Positions 44,743 through 52,452 of a stretch of 64,000 nt of DNA are shown here, piece after piece. Origin of the DNA: Cysteiniphilum litorale (GTDB lineage: Bacteria > Pseudomonadota > Gammaproteobacteria > Francisellales > Francisellaceae); assembly GCF_003428165.1 (NCBI RefSeq), contig NZ_QLIQ01000011.1:1-64000 (forward strand), written 5' to 3'. A program made the position numbers and the translations under genes. The notes under the pieces are model-generated. The model did not search any database and was not told the origin of the DNA. It saw only the letters and a list, made by a program, of their open reading frames with translations. Every line of letters begins with the position of its first letter. Within the stretch, counting starts at the first letter, position 1.

Positions 44743-45507
44743 TTATTTTTTAACTTCAAACTGCTTAACGTGTTGTGTATAAGCACTTTGATCATGGCTG
44801 GTGAAGCGGCGTTTATGCTCGTTAAGTAGGGTGCCACCTAAGCGCGTATTAATCTTCTCAATGCTTTTGGTGAAGTGATCAAAGCACACTTGTGGCTCAT
44901 AAGATTGTACAAGATCAGCAATATCACAACGGCATAATAGGCGTGTGTAATCTTTTTGCGTGAAGTTCTCAGGATCAAATCCTTTGACTGGCGCATCCGC
45001 TTTGATGCTAAAGAGTACATCTTTGTCTTGGGTTAACAGCTCAAAGCTTTGATCCTCAGCATTAAAGCTTAAACCGCTGTGTTTAAACAAAGTATCTAGA
45101 TCTTCACCATTGAATACGTAACCACGCGGTGCGCTAATAAAATAGTTGACAATCCCTTTTTCGAGTTGCGGGTAATCGGCATGAGATGCTTCAAACTCAC
45201 TAATTGGTGTATCGGCTAATGGATCAACTTTGATATCAGCGCCAAGCTCAATTTTTTGCGCAACGTCTACTGCATTTTTGTCATGTGATGTTGGATCTTT
45301 ATGTGATTGCTTTATATCAACTTGTTGTTTATGTGCTGTTTTTTCTGATTTTTGCGCTTTTTTGACAGCTTTCTCTTTTTCTTGAATGGCTTGTAGTTCT
45401 GCCATCTCACGCTTATATTTCTTGCGCTTGCTGCGGCGAAATGCATCAATCAACAGTAAAATCACGATGATAATACTAAGCAATAAAATCAATTGAACTT
45501 GAGTCAT
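44743..45507 (-). CDS. zipA: cell division protein ZipA-like
   Basis: 254 residues. An N-terminal transmembrane helix (QLILLLSIIIVILLLIDAF) with little preceding sequence is followed by a basic, K/E-rich linker to about 100. The C-terminal globular domain has the ZipA plan: IVNYFISAPRGYVFNGEDLDTLFKHSGLSF, LFSIKADAPVKGFDPENF, and the final helix/strand with LGGTLLNEHKRRFTSHDQSAYTQHVKQFE. ZipA anchors FtsZ by its C-terminal peptide. It is short for ZipA (E. coli 328) because the linker is reduced. Good match in topology and C-terminal motif; overall identity appears low. Confidence 0.7.
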   Translation of the reverse strand: MTQVQLILLLSIIIVILLLIDAFRRSKRKKYKREMAELQAIQEKEKAVKKAQKSEKTAHKQQVDIKQSHKDPTSHDKNAVDVAQKIELGADIKVDPLADTPISEFEASHADYPQLEKGIVNYFISAPRGYVFNGEDLDTLFKHSGLSFNAEDQSFELLTQDKDVLFSIKADAPVKGFDPENFTQKDYTRLLCRCDIADLVQSYEPQVCFDHFTKSIEKINTRLGGTLLNEHKRRFTSHDQSAYTQHVKQFEVKK

Positions 45508-45583
45508 ATTTATAATCTATATAATGGTATTTCAATAGTGGCTTATTCTAATCAATGCATGCCTAATTAAAAAGACAAAAGCG

Positions 45584-46720
45584 CTAAGAATCTAATAAAT
45601 TTATAATTTCATCGCTGACTTTGCGATCAGCATCACGCATTAATAGCTGATGTAAGCGGTGAAAAGTTGCTTTAATCTCTTGAGTATACGCTTGATCGTC
45701 AAAAAATCGTTTTAACTCATGAGTAATTTGATTGGCTGTGAAATTTTTCTGCAAGAGCTCTGGCACTATTTCCTTATCAGCAAGAATGTTTGGCAAGCCA
45801 ACAAATTTTGTCTTTAGCATGTGCTTAACAATGGCAGCCGTGATTGTTGACATCTGATAACCAATAACCATCGGTTTTTTATAAAGCATCGTTTCAAGTG
45901 CCGCGGTACCTGAGGCAACTAAGGCAAAGTCACAGGCTTGCAGCACCATATGTGCATTACCATTGAATTTTTGAATATTGAGCTTATCAAGCAGTTCTTG
46001 ATGTTTATTAATCTCACCATATAAACTTTCTTTCGCTACAGGCAGCAAGGTATCAAACTCATAACCTTGGCGTTTTAACTGAGCAATGCTGTGTAAGAAA
46101 ACCGGTAAAATGCGAATGACTTCTTGTGTGCGGCTTCCAGGTAAAAGTGCAATGACTTTTCTATTGGGGTTTGTATTAATATCAAGCTGTTTGCGTGCGC
46201 CAACTGTATCCTCATTCATCGGCACTTTATTGGCTAAAGGGTGCCCGACAAAGATCGCTTTGTGCTTATGTTTTTGATAGAAAGCCTCTTCAAAAGGCAA
46301 AATGGCAAAAACGACATCCGTAGCACGTTTGATCTTTTTCATGCGGCCTTCGCGCCATGCCCAAACAGAAGGGCTGACATAGTGCGCAGTTTTGATGCCA
46401 CGCGCTTTAAGCTTAGCTTCAATCGGTAGGTTAAAGTCAGGCGCGTCAATACCAATATAGATATCCGGTGGATTATCTTGGCAATGTTTGATGATGCCTT
46501 TGCGCACCTTTAAGATAGCCGGAAGGTGCTTTAACACCTCAAAAAGTCCCATGACGGATAGTGTTTCAATGGGATAAAGGCTTTTAAGTCCGGCATCAAT
46601 CATTTGCTGACCGCCAATACCTTCTAGAATGGCGTGAGGGTAATGCTGTTTTAGTAAACGCACAACGCCTGCACCCAGTTGATCACCAGAGAGCTCGCCA
46701 GCAACAAGCATAATACGCAT
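45584..46720 (-). CDS. lpxB: lipid-A-disaccharide synthase
   Basis: Peripheral membrane GT-B enzyme joining UDP-diacylglucosamine and lipid X to form the lipid A disaccharide. The 378 residues show AGELSGDQLGAGVV, GIGGQQMIDAGL, GIDAPDFNLPIE, HYVSPSVWAWREGRMKKI, FVGHPLANKV, LLPGSRTQEV and ALVASGTAALET. The start overlaps the lpxA stop (TAATG at 46718-46722), so it is coupled and last in lpxD-fabZ-lpxA-lpxB. Confidence 0.96.
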   Translation of the reverse strand: MRIMLVAGELSGDQLGAGVVRLLKQHYPHAILEGIGGQQMIDAGLKSLYPIETLSVMGLFEVLKHLPAILKVRKGIIKHCQDNPPDIYIGIDAPDFNLPIEAKLKARGIKTAHYVSPSVWAWREGRMKKIKRATDVVFAILPFEEAFYQKHKHKAIFVGHPLANKVPMNEDTVGARKQLDINTNPNRKVIALLPGSRTQEVIRILPVFLHSIAQLKRQGYEFDTLLPVAKESLYGEINKHQELLDKLNIQKFNGNAHMVLQACDFALVASGTAALETMLYKKPMVIGYQMSTITAAIVKHMLKTKFVGLPNILADKEIVPELLQKNFTANQITHELKRFFDDQAYTQEIKATFHRLHQLLMRDADRKVSDEIINLLDS

Positions 46721-47493
46721 TAGCGAATGATCCCGCGTTTTGAGCTTTCTAGCAATGTAATAAATCGCTCGATGGCTGGTGTTTCTTGTTGCATGATTTT
46801 AAGTTTTTCAATGGCTTCAACTAAACGTAAACCTTGACGATAAATGATTTTATAAGCTTCTCGGATCTGGCGAATATCTTGCGAGGAAAAGCCTGCTCTT
46901 TTTAAGCCTTCGACATTAATGCCGCAAGGCGAGGTAGTAGGTGATGCCGTCACCATCAAATAAGGCGGGACATCCTGCGTAATTAGCGCCATATGCGCAA
47001 TAAAAGCGTAAGAACCAATGCGACAAAACTGGTGAATCCCTGAGTTGATGCCAATGGTGGCAAAATCATCGACATGCACATGTCCGGCAAGGGCTGCGTT
47101 ATTAACAAGAGTGACATTGTTGCCAACACGGCAATCATGCCCAATATGCACATAATTCATAATCAGATTGTTATTGCCAACACGCGTAATACCATCTTCT
47201 TTGGCAGTGCCTCCGTGAATTGTCACGCATTCACGAATGATATTGTTATCACCCAAAATAAGCTGTGAAAACTCACCATGGAAGGTGCGATCAATTGGTT
47301 CTTCACCGACAGAGGCGAATTGGAATATACGGTTATTCTTGCCGATAATGGCATTTTTACCAATAACCGCATGAGCAGAAATATTACAGCCTTCGCCAAT
47401 TTTGGTATTTTCACCAATAATGGCATAGGGGCCTATCGTGACATTGTCAGCAATTTCTGCTGTTTCATGAATAACTGCTCTTTCATCGATCAC
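46720..47493 (-). CDS. lpxA: UDP-N-acetylglucosamine acyltransferase
   Basis: First step of lipid A synthesis. The 257 residues form a left-handed beta helix with many hexapeptide repeats (IGPYAIIGENTKIGEG, VIGKNAIIGKNNRI). Catalytic-histidine region MNYVHIGHDCRVGNNV, then HVHVDDFATIGINSGIHQFCRIGSYAFI, and a helical C-terminus ending IEKLKIMQQETPAIERFI. 2 bp from fabZ. Confidence 0.96.
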   Translation of the reverse strand: MIDERAVIHETAEIADNVTIGPYAIIGENTKIGEGCNISAHAVIGKNAIIGKNNRIFQFASVGEEPIDRTFHGEFSQLILGDNNIIRECVTIHGGTAKEDGITRVGNNNLIMNYVHIGHDCRVGNNVTLVNNAALAGHVHVDDFATIGINSGIHQFCRIGSYAFIAHMALITQDVPPYLMVTASPTTSPCGINVEGLKRAGFSSQDIRQIREAYKIIYRQGLRLVEAIEKLKIMQQETPAIERFITLLESSKRGIIR

Positions 47494-47495
47494 GT

Positions 47496-47948
47496 TTACA
47501 TTTCCCTATAAGCTGCAAAAAACTCAGCGCTCGCAACAAGCTCGCCATCAACGTAAGCCTGAGCTTCACTTTTGCACATACCGCGCTTGATTTTGCCCAT
47601 TTTAGCATGGAATTTTAAGACATCACCTGGGACAACAGGGCGCTTAATACGCACGTGATCAATCCCTGCAAGTACAAAAAGCTTCTTATGATCTAATTGA
47701 TCTTGTTCACTTCCCATCATCTTAACGCCCAAAACACCAATAGCTTGTGCCATGGCTTCAACGATTAAAACCCCTGGCATAATCGGTTGATTTGGGAAAT
47801 GTCCGTTGAAAAACTCTTCATTGGCAGTGACATTTTTCTGAGCAATAGCCGTGCCTTCCTCGACGTTAATTTCAAGGATTTTATCAATCAATAAAAAAGG
47901 GTAACGATGCGGTAAAATTTCTTTAATTTGTTGAATGTTAAGCTGCAT
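47496..47948 (-). CDS. fabZ: 3-hydroxyacyl-ACP dehydratase FabZ
   Basis: Dehydrates 3-hydroxyacyl-ACP in fatty acid elongation and balances the pool used by LpxA/LpxD. 150-residue hot-dog fold with ILPHRYPFLLIDKI, the catalytic histidine in FNGHFPNQPIMPGVLIVEAMAQ (with the glutamate of VEAMAQ) and IDHVRIKRPVVPGD. Confidence 0.96.
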   Translation of the reverse strand: MQLNIQQIKEILPHRYPFLLIDKILEINVEEGTAIAQKNVTANEEFFNGHFPNQPIMPGVLIVEAMAQAIGVLGVKMMGSEQDQLDHKKLFVLAGIDHVRIKRPVVPGDVLKFHAKMGKIKRGMCKSEAQAYVDGELVASAEFFAAYREM

Positions 47949-47970
47949 GTGTAATGTGCCTTACGTTGGT

Positions 47971-48993
47971 TTATTCAGAATCTTTGCATTTTTGCTCGAG
48001 CATTTTAACACGAGTTTCCAGTTTATCTAACCTAAATATGCGCGCGCTGGTGCGTTTCCACTCCATATGCGGGCGAGCATTAAATGCTGCAGTATAAAAG
48101 CCAGGCTCGGTAATGCTTTTGCTAACATTTGAGGCAGCTGCCAACAGAACCCCGTCGCAGATTTCCAAATGACCACTGACGCCTACTTGACCGCCAAGTA
48201 AGCAGTTTTTGCCAATAGTGACCGATCCGGCAATGCCTGTTGAACCTGCAATTGCAGTGTTTTCACCAATAATGACATTGTGTGCGATTTGCACTTGGTT
48301 ATCGATCTTAACCCCATCGGCGATAATAGTGTCATCAATCGCACCTCGATCAATAGAGGTAGAGGCACCTATCTCAACATGATTGCCAATAGTCACCCCG
48401 CCGATTTGCGGAATTTTAACCCAGTTGCCTTTTTCATCTTTGGCATTACCAAAGCCATCTGAACCAATCACGGTGTTGGCATGAATAATACAATAATCAC
48501 CAATGTGCACACCATGATAGATCGTGACATTAGGTTTTATTTCAGTCTTTGTGCCAATGCTTGAGTTATCTAGGATCACGCAATTAGCACCAATAATTGC
48601 ATTTTCAGCTATGATGACATGCTCACCAATGACAACATTGGCAGCAATGGATGCATTGGCGGCAATTTTAGCAGAGCTTGCGATTGTTGCACTTGGGTGA
48701 ATGCCAGAACGTGCTTTAGGCGCGCAATCAAACAAAGCTGCCACCTTGGCAAAGGCAAGATAAGGGTTATCAAGAACCACCGCGTTTGTAGGGCAAAGCT
48801 CAAGCGCCTCTTTGGTTAATAAAACGGCTGAAGCCTTAGTCTCCTTAAGGTCATTGATATATTTGCTATTGGCTAGGAATGAAAGCTGCCCTGATTTAGC
48901 ACCTTTGAGTGTCGCTAAGCGATCAACGACGATAGATTCATCACCATGGACATAACCACCAAGATCTTCAGCAAGTGTTTTAAGTGAGTACAT
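47971..48993 (-). CDS. lpxD: UDP-3-O-(3-hydroxyacyl)glucosamine N-acyltransferase
   Basis: Third step of lipid A synthesis, adding the N-linked acyl chain. The 340 residues have an N-terminal uridine-binding domain ([25 protein letters not shown]), a hexapeptide-repeat beta helix and the catalytic region [47 protein letters not shown], with the family [20 protein letters not shown]. The C-terminal helix ([23 protein letters not shown]) can form the trimer coil. First gene of its cluster here; bamA and skp, the usual upstream genes, are absent and rpsT lies upstream instead. Confidence 0.95.
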   Translation of the reverse strand: MYSLKTLAEDLGGYVHGDESIVVDRLATLKGAKSGQLSFLANSKYINDLKETKASAVLLTKEALELCPTNAVVLDNPYLAFAKVAALFDCAPKARSGIHPSATIASSAKIAANASIAANVVIGEHVIIAENAIIGANCVILDNSSIGTKTEIKPNVTIYHGVHIGDYCIIHANTVIGSDGFGNAKDEKGNWVKIPQIGGVTIGNHVEIGASTSIDRGAIDDTIIADGVKIDNQVQIAHNVIIGENTAIAGSTGIAGSVTIGKNCLLGGQVGVSGHLEICDGVLLAAASNVSKSITEPGFYTAAFNARPHMEWKRTSARIFRLDKLETRVKMLEQKCKDSE

Positions 48994-49013
48994 GTTTATA
49001 TATCCTTATTCGT

Positions 49014-49044
49014 ATAAAAAAAAAGCCCCATTAAGGAGCTTTTT
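49014..49044 (-). terminator. rho-independent terminator of rpsT
   Basis: On the reverse strand AAAAGCTCC, loop TTAAT, GGGGCTTTT with one G.U pair, then a long T run. It lies 22 bp after the rpsT stop and just before lpxD, so the lpx genes need their own promoter or read-through. Confidence 0.85.
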
Positions 49045-49065
49045 GATCAACTGGCTGGTGCGCGA

Positions 49066-49341
49066 TTACGCAGCAGCAACTTCCAATGCTTTGATCTTAG
49101 CAACAAGGCGGCTCTTATGACGCGCTGCTTTGTTCTTGTGGATTAAGCCTTTAGTAGCGTAACGATCTAATACTGGCTGAAGTTTAGCAAAACAATCTTT
49201 TGCTAAAGATACATCGCTTGCTTCGATTGCTTTAATGGTTTTCTTCATAAAAGTTCTCATCATTGAGCGACGAGACATGTTATGTTGACGGTTTTTTTCT
49301 GCTTGTCTTACACGTTTTTTAGCTTGTTTACTATTAGCCAA
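49066..49341 (-). CDS. rpsT: 30S ribosomal protein S20
   Basis: 91 residues, highly basic: [40 protein letters not shown], then [29 protein letters not shown]. Standard S20 length and wording; binds 16S rRNA in the body of the small subunit. Monocistronic, with its own terminator. Confidence 0.97.
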   Translation of the reverse strand: MANSKQAKKRVRQAEKNRQHNMSRRSMMRTFMKKTIKAIEASDVSLAKDCFAKLQPVLDRYATKGLIHKNKAARHKSRLVAKIKALEVAAA

Positions 49342-49593
49342 TGTTCTTCTCCGATTATTTATCTATATTTAGGTATCAAGTGACAGATCACCACAATCAA
49401 GAAACGGACACGCTTTTCTGAAATAGGATCAACTGCTAATTTAAAATCGCAGCGTATTTTGAACCGATTTGAATGGTATGTCAATAAGCTTGTCGTATTG
49501 AATTGCAGTGACCTTGTTAAAAAGTGCAAAAAATAACAAATACATTATGATGAGTCAGTTGATTTACGAGTGGCATATTAAGACACAACGCAT

Positions 49594-50307
49594 TTATCTA
49601 TACTGCAAACGCCCGACAAAAACATAGCCATGACCGCGAATGGTTTGTAAAAGATTGGCTTGTTTGTCATCAATCTTGGTACGTAGACGGCTGATAATAA
49701 CATCAAGTGAGCGACTGTCAGATTGATCTGCCATGCCAAATTTATCGGCAATCTCATGTTTGGATATCACCTGCCCTGGGCGTGTTAGAAAGAGCTCAAG
49801 TAGACGCTGCTCGGTTTGTGTGAGATTAATTTTGTTACTTAGACTTGACAGTGTTTTATCATGTAAGTGATAGCTTAATGAATTAAAGATTATGGCTTTT
49901 GTTTGATTTGATGTATTGTTCATACTGAATTTAATCAGATTATTAACGCGCGCATATAGCTCATGAATATTAAATGGCTTTTCCATATAATCATTAGCCT
50001 CGGCTTCAAGACCGATAATACGATTAACCTCACCGGTATTGGCTGAAAGGATCAAAATAGGGATATCTGGTAATTCTTTGCGAATGCTTTTGCATAACTC
50101 AATCCCATAAATATCAGGTAAATTAAGGTCTAGTATAACTGCCGAGAAGCGCTCTTTTTGTAGCATCTCCAAAGCATCTTGCCCGCAACTAGCATGTGAG
50201 CTAAAGAGGAGTTTTTGCTCGAAAAAATGCGCTACTGCATCAGCGATCCCTTTGTCATCATCGATGATCAGTACTTTATTAATATTCATTTCTTTTTTTT
50301 GCCCCAT
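49594..50307 (-). CDS. OmpR-family response regulator (orphan)
   Basis: 231-237 residues. The receiver domain has the acidic pair IIDDDKG, phosphoacceptor aspartate in ILDLNLPD, LILSAN and the conserved lysine in YMEKPF. The winged-helix output domain has LTQTEQRLLELFLTRPGQVISKHEIADKFG, RSLDVIISRLRTKIDD and IRGHGYVFV. No sensor kinase is adjacent. It is divergent from the pilus operon across a 216-bp gap, so control of pilus expression is a reasonable inference. Translation may begin at ATG 50307 or six codons later (50289). Confidence 0.9.
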   Translation of the reverse strand: MGQKKEMNINKVLIIDDDKGIADAVAHFFEQKLLFSSHASCGQDALEMLQKERFSAVILDLNLPDIYGIELCKSIRKELPDIPILILSANTGEVNRIIGLEAEANDYMEKPFNIHELYARVNNLIKFSMNNTSNQTKAIIFNSLSYHLHDKTLSSLSNKINLTQTEQRLLELFLTRPGQVISKHEIADKFGMADQSDSRSLDVIISRLRTKIDDKQANLLQTIRGHGYVFVGRLQYR

Positions 50308-50523
50308 TTATATCCATGGCTTGTTACCCAAGTTTAGCCACTTTTATTTGATTCGTGAAGCATGATTATATCGGTATTTTGACGAGAATAGTTAGCAATC
50401 AAAGCGCAGGCTATGTTAACGGCTGTTAACGAGCAAGGGGTTTAAAAGATGCGTTAACTGGGTATTATGTGCTCAAGCGTTTCGGGGAGTGCTTGATGCA
50501 TAACAAATGATAGGTAAAGTGGT

Positions 50524-51345
50524 ATGAGATTTTTCGCAAAACATATATTAAGCACGTTGTCATTAGTCATGGGTAGCATGGCCTATGCGGTGCCATTTAA
50601 AGATTGCAATGGTGGTGTGACAGTTAGTGGTATGTTTGATTATGTTTATAAGAATGAGAAAAATGAATTAGGGCTTGTAAAGCGTATTACGAATAGCTCA
50701 TGTAAAACCAGTTATTATTTAATCAATCTAGAAAAGGTTAATCAACCGTTTGCTCAAGGTAATGATAAGGCAGACAAAAACAACATGCCAACTGAAGAAG
50801 AAATGACAATTAAAGATATGGCACTATCAGGGCTGTTGGTTTCACCACAAAAAATGATCTTAGGTCCGAAGCGTAAAGATGATGTTAATTTCATTATAAA
50901 TAGAGAGATAAACAATGCAGATAAACTATCGTTCTATCGGCTAAAATTCACACCGGTTTTGCCGGAGAAGAAATATGGTTTTGACGTCGATGAAAAAGTT
51001 GCAGCAGAGGCAACCCTTAACTTAGGGGTCTCTACGGCAATTGTCGTTGAGCCAAAGAATCCTGATTACACCTATGATTTACAGGTGATTGAGGGTGAGA
51101 AAGTTACATTACAAAACCAAGGTAATGCGCTCATTATTTTGGATATTAGTGGAAAATGTAATTTTCGACCTGAAGCGCAAGATGCGGAAGATAATGCAGT
51201 TATACCGTGTGCTGTGGGCGGTAGTCAGGATATCAGAGTATATCCAAACCAGCTTAGAGACATCCGTCTCTTGGGTTATCAAGGGGAGGTTTTTCTTTTT
51301 ATAAAAACAGGAAACTCATCCATAAAGAAAACATTTTATCTTTGA
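50524..51345 (+). CDS. alternate chaperone-usher pilus: periplasmic chaperone
   Basis: 273 residues with a signal peptide (cut after SMAYA). An Ig-like chaperone layout follows: a KNEKNELGLVKRITNSSCKTSYYLI first-strand region, then LLVSPQKMILGPKRKDDVNFIIN (the acidic/basic groove strand near KR) and YRLKFTPVLPEKK, which corresponds to the chaperone F-G region. The C-terminal domain follows, with LQNQGNALIILDISGKCNF. The pattern is that of CS1/CFA-type (alpha-clade) chaperones. First of four co-directional genes: chaperone, major subunit, usher, tip. Four cysteines may form disulfides. Confidence 0.75.
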   Translation: MRFFAKHILSTLSLVMGSMAYAVPFKDCNGGVTVSGMFDYVYKNEKNELGLVKRITNSSCKTSYYLINLEKVNQPFAQGNDKADKNNMPTEEEMTIKDMALSGLLVSPQKMILGPKRKDDVNFIINREINNADKLSFYRLKFTPVLPEKKYGFDVDEKVAAEATLNLGVSTAIVVEPKNPDYTYDLQVIEGEKVTLQNQGNALIILDISGKCNFRPEAQDAEDNAVIPCAVGGSQDIRVYPNQLRDIRLLGYQGEVFLFIKTGNSSIKKTFYL

Positions 51346-51381
51346 TAACAGCGTTTAATCCAAACTAAATAAGGTCTAAAT

Positions 51382-52152
51382 ATGAAAAAATCAATTAAAC
51401 TATCCTTGTATTCATCAATGATGGCAATCATTTTAACAGGACAGATAAATGCTGTTGAAAATCCAACTGCTAGTATAACAGCAACTGTTTCAGCATCTGT
51501 TCCAGTTACATTTACCTCAAATGTGGCTTTTGTTTTATATGATGGTTTAGGGAAAAATCCACAGGTAAATCCTACATCAATTACGTTGTCACTAGGTGCT
51601 AATGCAAGCGTCAATATATCTACAGATGCACAAGACGTCTTTAAAGGTGTTTGGACTGGTTTGAGCAAGCCTGTATCAGATACCGATTCTATGTCAATAG
51701 ATTACTTTGATGTAGAGGCAGTAAGGTGGCTTGCTGTATATGAAGAGCAAAATACGAAAAGTATATCAGCACTAGATATAAATTTTTTTGGGGCAGATTC
51801 TAATAAAATGGAGGTTAATGGAAAAGATTTATATGCTACTGTGGTTTACCCGCTTGATGGTTCAGCTGTTAGCATTGAAGATAAATCGGCCGTCACCTTA
51901 GGTACAGATAATGTTACTGCTACAGCTATTAGTAAGGCAAAAGAATTGCTCGCCTGGAATCCAGCAACAGAATCTGATTTGTTGATGATTACTGATACCA
52001 TAGCTAGTGATCAGGTGGCATATATTCCATTCGCATTTGTTGTGGGCAGTAAAGATATTCATTCAGTTATTGAGTATATAAATACTTTTGGGAGTGCAAA
52101 TGCTTATAATTTTAATGGTATTAATGTACAAATAAAAGCAACCTTTTCTTAG
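51382..52152 (+). CDS. alternate chaperone-usher pilus: major pilin subunit (CS1 type)
   Basis: 256 residues. Signal peptide to about 26 (QINAVENPT); the mature protein starts with an alternating hydrophobic donor strand (ASITATVSASVPVTFTS) as in CS1/CFA-I fimbrial subunits. It lacks the cysteine pair of classical fimbriae. The C-terminus alternates as NFNGINVQIKATFS, the pattern used to complete a neighbour or chaperone. Larger than CfaB (about 170), with extra sequence in the middle. Confidence 0.72.
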   Translation: MKKSIKLSLYSSMMAIILTGQINAVENPTASITATVSASVPVTFTSNVAFVLYDGLGKNPQVNPTSITLSLGANASVNISTDAQDVFKGVWTGLSKPVSDTDSMSIDYFDVEAVRWLAVYEEQNTKSISALDINFFGADSNKMEVNGKDLYATVVYPLDGSAVSIEDKSAVTLGTDNVTATAISKAKELLAWNPATESDLLMITDTIASDQVAYIPFAFVVGSKDIHSVIEYINTFGSANAYNFNGINVQIKATFS

Positions 52153-52228
52153 ATTGGATTAGAAGAGGTGGTATTTGTATAGTGTGATAATGTATAAATA
52201 AGTTAAGTTGCATTAGTAGGATCTCTCC

Positions 52229-52282
52229 TCTGGTAAGAGAGGTCATATCATTTAAGCTGTATGAGTGGGGGATACAGTTTAA
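52229..52282 (+). terminator. stem-loop between pilin and usher genes (possible attenuator; degenerate family C repeat)
   Basis: In the 300-bp gap after the major subunit, CCTCT/AGAGG forms a small hairpin at about 52229-52243. It is followed by an 11-bp stem TTAAGCTGTAT (52252-52262) with ATACAGTTTAA (52272-52282), including one G.T pair. The order of motifs matches the REP-like element at 56322-56380. In pilus operons such a structure commonly lowers usher and tip expression relative to the pilin. The T-tract is weak, so full termination is unlikely. Confidence 0.5.
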
Positions 52283-52452
52283 CTTATTGTTGATTCATGA
52301 TAATCCATCTCGCTTAGCTGCCGGATAGTGAAAAATATTTTATGCGGTTTTTTCTTGGGTTTTTGAGCGGTATATATTCAGGGTGATAAATTATTTTTGG
52401 GTTGTTTGTTACTATTTTTTATTGCTGTCTATATGAGTGAGTGTAAATAAAC

